Source: Chthonomonas sp. UBA1950 (GTDB taxonomy: Bacteria; Armatimonadota; Fimbriimonadia; Fimbriimonadales; Fimbriimonadaceae). From it: a stretch of DNA of 64,000 nt. Shown here piece by piece: positions 59,307 to 64,000 of this stretch (positions are counted from its first letter, which is position 1; each line of letters opens with the position of its first letter). The notes beneath the pieces were generated by a model, which ran no database searches, had not been told where the DNA came from, and saw nothing but the letters and a program-made list of their open reading frames with translations. Position numbers and translations under genes: made by a program. Location: positions 54,333 through 118,332 of the forward strand of contig DDEQ01000046.1 in the NCBI GenBank assembly GCA_002336105.1. Reading direction: 5' to 3'.

Positions 59307-59641
59307 TGTTGTGCTCCTTTGGCTTGTAACTCGGTTAAATAGGCATCCAATCGGTCGAAGCTCCCTTCCCAGAATTGGCGATATTGCTCAATCCAATCCA
59401 GCGCCTCTTTCATCGGTTCAGCAACTAACTCCCGAGGTCGCATTTGCTTTTGGCGATTCTGCTTTATGAGCCCTGCTCGCTCTAAGACCTTCAGATGCTT
59501 GGTCACGGCAGGAGCAGAAATCGCAAACGGCTCAGCAAGTTCTCCAACGGTCAGAGATCCCTGACTCAATCGAGCCAAGATAGCCCGCCTTGTCGGATCT
59601 GCCAGCGCAGAAAAGACCTCACTCAGATGATCAGTAGCCAT
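59303..59641 (-). CDS. ArsR-family transcriptional regulator (autorepressor)
   Basis: The 112 residues are a winged helix (about 1-85): VFSALADPTRRAILARLSQGSLTVGELAEPFAISAPAVTKHLKVLERAGLI. The typical ArsR metal-binding cysteines (CxC) are absent, so a small-molecule sensor is likely. The basic C-terminus mentions RPRELVAEPMKEALDWIEQYRQFWEGSFDRL, the pattern of ArsR regulators paired with AHSA1 genes. It overlaps the AHSA1 gene by 4 nt. An operator lies upstream. Confidence 0.9.
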   Translation of the reverse strand: MATDHLSEVFSALADPTRRAILARLSQGSLTVGELAEPFAISAPAVTKHLKVLERAGLIKQNRQKQMRPRELVAEPMKEALDWIEQYRQFWEGSFDRLDAYLTELQAKGAQQ

Positions 59642-59646
59642 ATTTA

Positions 59647-59701
59647 ACCAATTAGTTATTTAACTGATTGGTATTATAACAAAATCCTTCTCTAATTGCA
59701 A
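59647..59701 (-). promoter_or_regulatory. Promoter and inverted-repeat operator of the ArsR/AHSA1 operon
   Basis: TTGCAA (-35, 59696-59701) and TATAAT (-10, 59673-59678) are separated by 17 nt on the minus strand. Immediately downstream is ACCAATTAGTTA-TT-TAACTGATTGGT (59647-59672), a near-perfect 12-bp inverted repeat (11 of 12). An ArsR-type repressor binding there would block transcription. Confidence 0.75.
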
Positions 59702-59779
59702 ATGTCTTTTCATAAATGATATTTCGTGCACTGGGTCATGAAAAGTAGAAGTTATCTGACCGAACATCTAAACTAAGAT

Positions 59780-60118
59780 ATGAGTTCCGTGTTCCAAAAA
59801 CCGAGCGAAGGCCCTGTGAAGGTCGCGTGGACCATCGAAAATGACCCTTTGGGCGAGGTCGTATCTATCATCGAGTGGCTTGATAACGCTGGCATTGCTC
59901 ACGAACTCTATTGCGGTTCGTCATTGACTGGTTCGGCGGTCGTTCCACTCTACGAAGTTCCGAGCCTTGAGACGATTAACTGCATATTTCGGCACAAAAA
60001 CATGGATGATTCCCCGACAATCCGACTGAAGGTTTCGTTTGAGTCACCTGCAAGTGAGTTCGTGATTTCATCACAAATCAAGGCTCCTCGAACCGAACTC
60101 ACTCTGCAGTTCAAATAG
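59780..60118 (+). CDS. Small protein of unknown function
   Basis: The 112 residues have no signal peptide or membrane helix. The sequence is mixed alpha/beta (VKVAWTIENDPLGEVVSIIEWLDNAGI, IRLKVSFESPASEFVISSQIKAPRTELTLQF) with no recognised motif. TAAACT lies 5 nt before the ATG and there is no Shine-Dalgarno. It is divergent from the ArsR gene and convergent with the GH3 gene. No named family. Confidence 0.55.
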   Translation: MSSVFQKPSEGPVKVAWTIENDPLGEVVSIIEWLDNAGIAHELYCGSSLTGSAVVPLYEVPSLETINCIFRHKNMDDSPTIRLKVSFESPASEFVISSQIKAPRTELTLQFK

Positions 60119-60135
60119 CAATTTCTGTGCAAGGA

Positions 60136-62709
60136 CTACTGGCGCAGTTCGCCGCGAAGTCGGATGTCCTCAGACGAACTGCCGACCATGACATCATAGG
60201 TGCCAGGTTCCGTCACTTTTTTCATCTTTGCGTTCCAAATCGCGAGTTGCGCGGGCGTCAACTCAAACTGAACGGCTTTTTCTTCTCCGGGAGCGAGTGT
60301 TATTCGCACAAAGTCTTTGAGTTCTTTCAAGGGTCGAACGACAGAAGCATAGGATTGATGCGTGTACAGTTGCACCACCTCGTCCCCAGCCACCTTTCCG
60401 ACGTTCTTTACTCTCAGGCTAACCGAGAAGACCCCTTTTGCGGCTCCAGGCTTTTGATGCACGGATAGGTTCGAGTATTCAAAGTTGGTGTAGCTTAGTC
60501 CGAATCCAAATGGAAATAGAGGTTTGCCCGTCAGGTCGACGTAGTCATAGCCTCGACCGGAGGGTTCCATATTGTAGTAGATAGGAACTTGACCGACGTT
60601 GAGTGGGAACGTGATCGGCAGTTTTCCTCCTGGATTGATATCGCCGAAAATCGCTTCGGCAATGGCCTGCCCGCCCTGCTGGCCCGGATACCATGCATCC
60701 ATTATCGCTGGAACTTCATGAACCCAACGCTCCATGGTCACTGGCGAACCCGCAATGAGGACCACTACCACCGGTTTTCCTGTCGCCGCTACTTTTTGGA
60801 TCAGCTCTTCTTGATTGCCGGGTAAGTCCAAATGTGCTCGGTCCTGGGCTTCTCCCTCGATAATAGTTGCGACAATGACGGCGACATCAGACCTTAGGGC
60901 GAGGTCAACTGCCGCGCTGATGTCCGAATCGCCCCCAGTTGCTCTTCCCCAACCTAATTCGCAAACAGCTTCGCCCTCGCCTTGGTAATACTCCAATTTA
61001 AGGTCGATCGGCTTTCCTGCTTCAACTTGAATTTCGGCGACATCTGTTTTTGACGGATGAATGCTCCAATCATTAATCACCAGCCGACCGTTTAGCCAAA
61101 GCCGAACACCATCATCAGAAGTCAAACTCACGGTGTATTTGCCGGACATTTCGGGAACCAAACGGCCTGTGTATCGGGCTGAGAAATGCTGACGAGGTAG
61201 CTTTGGATCCGGCGAATTCTGGCCCCAATTAAAAGCAATCTGGACTTCGCTTCGGACAACTTTGGGCTCTCCGCGCAGTTCTTCGTTGTCGTAGTAAGCG
61301 CCTTTCAGCTCCCGAATGACAGATCCTGAGATGACCGGCATTGCGCCCGTTGATTGAAACCTCGCGCCCCTTGTCCACTCGACTTCTGCGCGAGAACCAA
61401 GCACGTTCCGTATCCCGTCAACGACCGATACGCTGGGGGTATTGAATCCGCTATAGCCGCCCAATGGAATTCCGTCCTTTGCACCTGGCCCAATGACGGC
61501 GACACGCTTAACCGACTTCGAGAACGGCAAGATGTGCCCCTCATTCTTAAGAAGAGTGATCGCCTTCCGCGCCGCATCGAGTGCAATCTGTTTATGTTTT
61601 GGAGACTGAACAATCGCCTCAACATGGGCCGGATCGGCAAAGGGCTCATCAAACGTTCCGGTTCGAAACTTGATTCGCAAAACACGACCGACGGCTTGAT
61701 CGAGGGTTTTCTTTGAAATCAGGCCCTCTTTGACAGCCTCCTCAAGCCCTTTCCCCCATGCCGAAACTCCCGGCCATTCGCTTTCCATGCCCGCGTTGAT
61801 GCCAAGCGCTGCCGTTTGTTTATCGCTAGACGAAACGCGATGTTGATACCGAATGCCGCTTACAGCGCCGTAATCGCTTGCCACCCAACCATCAAAACCC
61901 CACTCTTTTCGCAAGATATCGGTGAGTAACCAGTGATTCGATGTACAGGGCTCGCCGTTTAGAGAGTTGTACGCAGACATGATCGTGCTTGCCTTCCCTT
62001 CTTTCACTACAGCTTCAAAGGGGGGCAAATAGATTTCGCGAAGTTGTCGCTCCGAGATATTGATGGAGTGGCTATCACGTCCACCATCTCCTGCATTAAC
62101 AACAAAGTGCTTTGGAGTCGTCGCGATACCCCTCTGCTCGAACTCCTTCACGAAAGCGACTCCCATTCGCGACGTGAGCAAAGTGTCTTCGCCGTAGGTT
62201 TCCTCGACTCGTCCCCATCTCGCGTCCCGAATCACATTGATGACCGGCGACAATACATGGCGGACGCCTCTTGCACGCGTTTCTTCGGCGATCGCTCCAG
62301 CAACGGAGGCAACCACGGAAGGGTCCCAAGTTGCTGCCATCGAAATCGATTGAGGGAAACTTGTCGTTCCGTTCCCGATCAGTCCGTGAAGGGCCTCATC
62401 GTGAATCACCACAGGAATACCAAGACGAGATTTCTTGGACATGGCTTGGACTTCGTTCGCTCGCTTCGCAGCTTCAAGATTCGTCAACGGTCGAAGGATG
62501 TCTAGCGTTTCACCAAATCCTGACGTTGTGACAGTCTTTTCCCACAGGTTTTGATCGCAGCGAAGTTGATTGAATTTTTCTTCAAGCGTCATGCGCTTAA
62601 GAAGATCAGATACTCGGCTTTCTATTGGCTGGTTCGAATCTAGATAGAGCGGTTTTGAATCAGAAGAATTGAACGAGGTCAACAGCAAAGCTACAGCGCA
62701 AAGCGTCAT
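60136..62709 (-). CDS. Glycoside hydrolase family 3 beta-glucosidase with inserted PA14 domain
   Basis: The 857 residues begin with a hydrophobic N-terminus (about 1-13) that serves as a signal peptide. The GH3 N-terminal barrel has GIPVVIHDEALHG, KHFVVNAGDGGRDSHS and the nucleophile Asp in WVASDYGAVSGI. The C-terminal domain has ITLLKNEG, VAVIGPGA, and a PA14 insertion (about 460-585; YTGRLVPEMSGKYTVSLTSDDGVRLWLNG). A fibronectin III-like domain closes the chain (GDEVVQLYTHQSYASVVRPLKELKDF). It should cleave terminal beta-glucosyl or xylosyl units. PA14 may bind sugars. Confidence 0.95.
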   Translation of the reverse strand: MTLCAVALLLTSFNSSDSKPLYLDSNQPIESRVSDLLKRMTLEEKFNQLRCDQNLWEKTVTTSGFGETLDILRPLTNLEAAKRANEVQAMSKKSRLGIPVVIHDEALHGLIGNGTTSFPQSISMAATWDPSVVASVAGAIAEETRARGVRHVLSPVINVIRDARWGRVEETYGEDTLLTSRMGVAFVKEFEQRGIATTPKHFVVNAGDGGRDSHSINISERQLREIYLPPFEAVVKEGKASTIMSAYNSLNGEPCTSNHWLLTDILRKEWGFDGWVASDYGAVSGIRYQHRVSSSDKQTAALGINAGMESEWPGVSAWGKGLEEAVKEGLISKKTLDQAVGRVLRIKFRTGTFDEPFADPAHVEAIVQSPKHKQIALDAARKAITLLKNEGHILPFSKSVKRVAVIGPGAKDGIPLGGYSGFNTPSVSVVDGIRNVLGSRAEVEWTRGARFQSTGAMPVISGSVIRELKGAYYDNEELRGEPKVVRSEVQIAFNWGQNSPDPKLPRQHFSARYTGRLVPEMSGKYTVSLTSDDGVRLWLNGRLVINDWSIHPSKTDVAEIQVEAGKPIDLKLEYYQGEGEAVCELGWGRATGGDSDISAAVDLALRSDVAVIVATIIEGEAQDRAHLDLPGNQEELIQKVAATGKPVVVVLIAGSPVTMERWVHEVPAIMDAWYPGQQGGQAIAEAIFGDINPGGKLPITFPLNVGQVPIYYNMEPSGRGYDYVDLTGKPLFPFGFGLSYTNFEYSNLSVHQKPGAAKGVFSVSLRVKNVGKVAGDEVVQLYTHQSYASVVRPLKELKDFVRITLAPGEEKAVQFELTPAQLAIWNAKMKKVTEPGTYDVMVGSSSEDIRLRGELRQ

Positions 62710-62965
62710 TTTTTGATAGGTCCTCTACTTGTCGCTTCAATGCGGCAAGGTATTGCCGGGTTTTACCTAAGGCGATTCATCGGAATGGTGCAGATCGAAA
62801 AAATGTGTTAAAACGATTGACACACAAAATCCTAAATGTTGAATTAGATGCCCCTGATCTGACTGCATTAAAGTGCTAGGTTCGAGACTCGCTTAACATT
62901 CTTAACATTCCGATAACGCGGCCTTAACAATTCCTTATTCTTAGTCGTTCACATTTCTCGACGTA

Positions 62966-63871
62966 ATGCTTACGCCACTTCGTTTCAGCAGAAAAGGCTT
63001 TACCCTCATTGAACTGCTCGTCGTTATTGCAATCATCGCCATCTTAGCCGCGATTCTATTCCCGGTCTTTGCCCAAGCAAAAGAAGCCGCGAAGAAGACC
63101 GCCTGTCTTAGCAACAGCAAGGAAATCGGCACTGCGACTTACCTCTATGCCGGCGACTTCGATGACACCCTCTGCCAGACAAGCTGGGAAAGTTCGCTCA
63201 CCATTCAGCCGTTCAACGCAAGTGGCAAGTACCAGATCCACTGGACCTACCTAATGCAGCCGTATATCAAGAACTGGGGCATTTTCAAGTGTCCAAGCGA
63301 TTCGAAGCCGGTGACTCCAAAGTATCCTTGTCCAAATGGTGAGGCAGACCTCGGCAAGCTAGACTCAAGCGGCAACATGTATTGCGACTGGCAAGCACAG
63401 ACCTACAGCTACATCCCGAACTACAACGTCATGCCAGCCCACGACTGGGGAACGGTTTCGCTCACTTCGTTCCCAGCGCCTGCAGACCTAATCACCACCA
63501 CTGAGCGAAGAAACACTCTCGCTAACGGTACAGTTATCGGTCAGCACAAAGGTCTCAGCGGCTTCAACCCATCGCAACCTTGCCCCGGTTCAACTCAGAT
63601 TGCTCCACAAGCAGCCGTCATCACCTCGATGAACTTTGCGTTCTGGACACAGGCTTTTGCTGAGTCTCACCTTGGAGATACCAAAGACAAGGCTGATATC
63701 ATTCGAGTCCAATGGGATCGACACTCCGGTGGCGCAAACTACTCATTCGCAGATGGTCATGCAAAGTATCTGAAGCTCGGCCAAACCCTGAACGCCGACC
63801 GATATATGTACGGCGATCATTTCTATCCAGCGTACGCGTCTTACAACACCAGCGTCTGTTCAAACAACTAA
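62966..63871 (+). CDS. Prepilin-type N-terminal methylation domain protein (DUF1559-like major pilin-like)
   Basis: The 301 residues begin MLTPLRFSRKG with FTLIELLVVIAIIAILAAILFPV and the group-typical FAQAKEAAKKTACLSNSKEIGTATYLYAGDFDD. The C-terminal globular domain ends with WDRHSGGANYSFADGHAKYLKLGQ (H-x9-DG motif) and a Tyr-rich tail. It should be assembled by the type IV pilus-like machinery represented by pilC at 1770. Three CTTAACATT-like repeats lie upstream (62892-62932), possibly a regulatory site. A strong terminator follows. Confidence 0.93.
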   Translation: MLTPLRFSRKGFTLIELLVVIAIIAILAAILFPVFAQAKEAAKKTACLSNSKEIGTATYLYAGDFDDTLCQTSWESSLTIQPFNASGKYQIHWTYLMQPYIKNWGIFKCPSDSKPVTPKYPCPNGEADLGKLDSSGNMYCDWQAQTYSYIPNYNVMPAHDWGTVSLTSFPAPADLITTTERRNTLANGTVIGQHKGLSGFNPSQPCPGSTQIAPQAAVITSMNFAFWTQAFAESHLGDTKDKADIIRVQWDRHSGGANYSFADGHAKYLKLGQTLNADRYMYGDHFYPAYASYNTSVCSNN

Positions 63872-63890
63872 TTCGAACAGATATCGCATA

Positions 63891-63926
63891 GCCGTCTTTC
63901 TGAGTTTTTCAGAAAGACGGCTTTTA
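63891..63926 (+). terminator. Rho-independent terminator after the pilin-like gene
   Basis: GCCGTCTTTCTGA (63891-63903) pairs with TCAGAAAGACGGC (63909-63921), 13 bp, then TTTTATTTG. Confidence 0.95.
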
Positions 63927-63938
63927 TTTGCGTAACCC

Positions 63939-63967
63939 TTGATTTATGACCTCATTTCAAGGATAAT
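63939..63967 (+). promoter_or_regulatory. Promoter of the initiator tRNA gene
   Basis: TTGATT (63939-63944), 17-nt spacer, GATAAT (63962-63967), with the tRNA starting at 63980, about 6 nt after the predicted +1. CCTTGA and TCAAGG flank the spacer. Confidence 0.65.
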
Positions 63968-63979
63968 AATTGTTTGTAT

Positions 63980-64000
63980 CGCGGGGTGGAGCAGTCTGGT
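63980..64000 (+). tRNA. Initiator tRNA-fMet, 5' part (window edge)
   Basis: CGCGGGGTGGAGCAGTCTGG and the next base match the first 21 nt of bacterial initiator tRNA-Met, including the unpaired C1 that marks the initiator. The rest lies beyond the window. Confidence 0.88.

Overview
The window looks like a stretch of chromosome from a diderm, free-living, polysaccharide-degrading bacterium of the Armatimonadota, most probably the Fimbriimonadales. That placement is inference, not a database match. It rests on prepilins of the FTLIELLVVIAII...FPVFAQAKEAA type that this group carries in large numbers, many secreted proteins of unknown function, outer-membrane-type and lipoprotein signals, roughly 50% GC, and a mixture of signalling genes.

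Layout, left to right. 0-3 kb: the tail of an M3 oligoendopeptidase F, a sigma factor fused to a degenerate GGDEF domain, and pilC. 3-9 kb: an M20 amidohydrolase, a cyclophilin, a beta-barrel-like protein, a lipoprotein with a Ser/Thr/Gly linker and an amidohydrolase. 8.7-12.6 kb: four overlapping minus-strand genes (HTH regulator, zinc-ribbon/TPR membrane protein, exported TPR protein, membrane PilZ protein) behind a promoter with a palindrome. 12.9-15.8 kb: a PEP-CTERM protein, gcvT and a membrane protein. 15.8-18.2 kb: a phage terminase large subunit and a DUF935-type portal with no other phage genes. 18.2-23 kb: a GAF histidine kinase with an NtrC-like regulator that lacks an HTH, then a c-di-AMP (ydaO-type) riboswitch with a terminator ahead of a REC-PAS-GGDEF protein. 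23-34.9 kb: GH43, a DNRLRE-like protein, family-4 UDG, HIT, an OmpR-type two-component system with a Spy-like protein, a FAH-family enzyme, an SDR, trhO and a class C beta-lactamase-like hydrolase. 34.9-38.7 kb: secreted and membrane unknowns, including a Cys-rich protein / prepilin / CxxC-thioredoxin operon. 39-46 kb: a tRNA with anticodon CAT, a pectate-lyase-like protein, a FIST-like protein and an HD-GYP/PilZ pair. 46-53 kb: a DapA homologue, an ANTAR regulator, a GH79-like enzyme, an ABC-F ATPase and pyrE. 53-64 kb: tandem GYF_2 proteins (the first interrupted by an in-frame TAG), GH9, an ArsR/AHSA1 pair, GH3 with PA14, a prepilin, and the first 21 nt of initiator tRNA at the right edge.

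Two themes tie the window together. The first is cyclic-nucleotide control of surface functions: a degenerate GGDEF on a sigma factor, two PilZ proteins, an active-looking GGEEF protein, an HD-GYP protein and a c-di-AMP riboswitch. The second is extracellular carbohydrate breakdown (GH3, GH9, GH43, GH79, pectate-lyase-like) together with secretion and pilus parts. The most unusual items are the sigma-GGDEF fusion, the stranded terminase/portal pair, the c-di-AMP riboswitch placed before a diguanylate cyclase, the Cys-rich/prepilin/thioredoxin operon, and the GYF_2 gene with an in-frame TAG. Many starts lack a clear Shine-Dalgarno sequence, so several start choices are tentative. No CRISPR array, insertion sequence, integrase or rRNA was seen.
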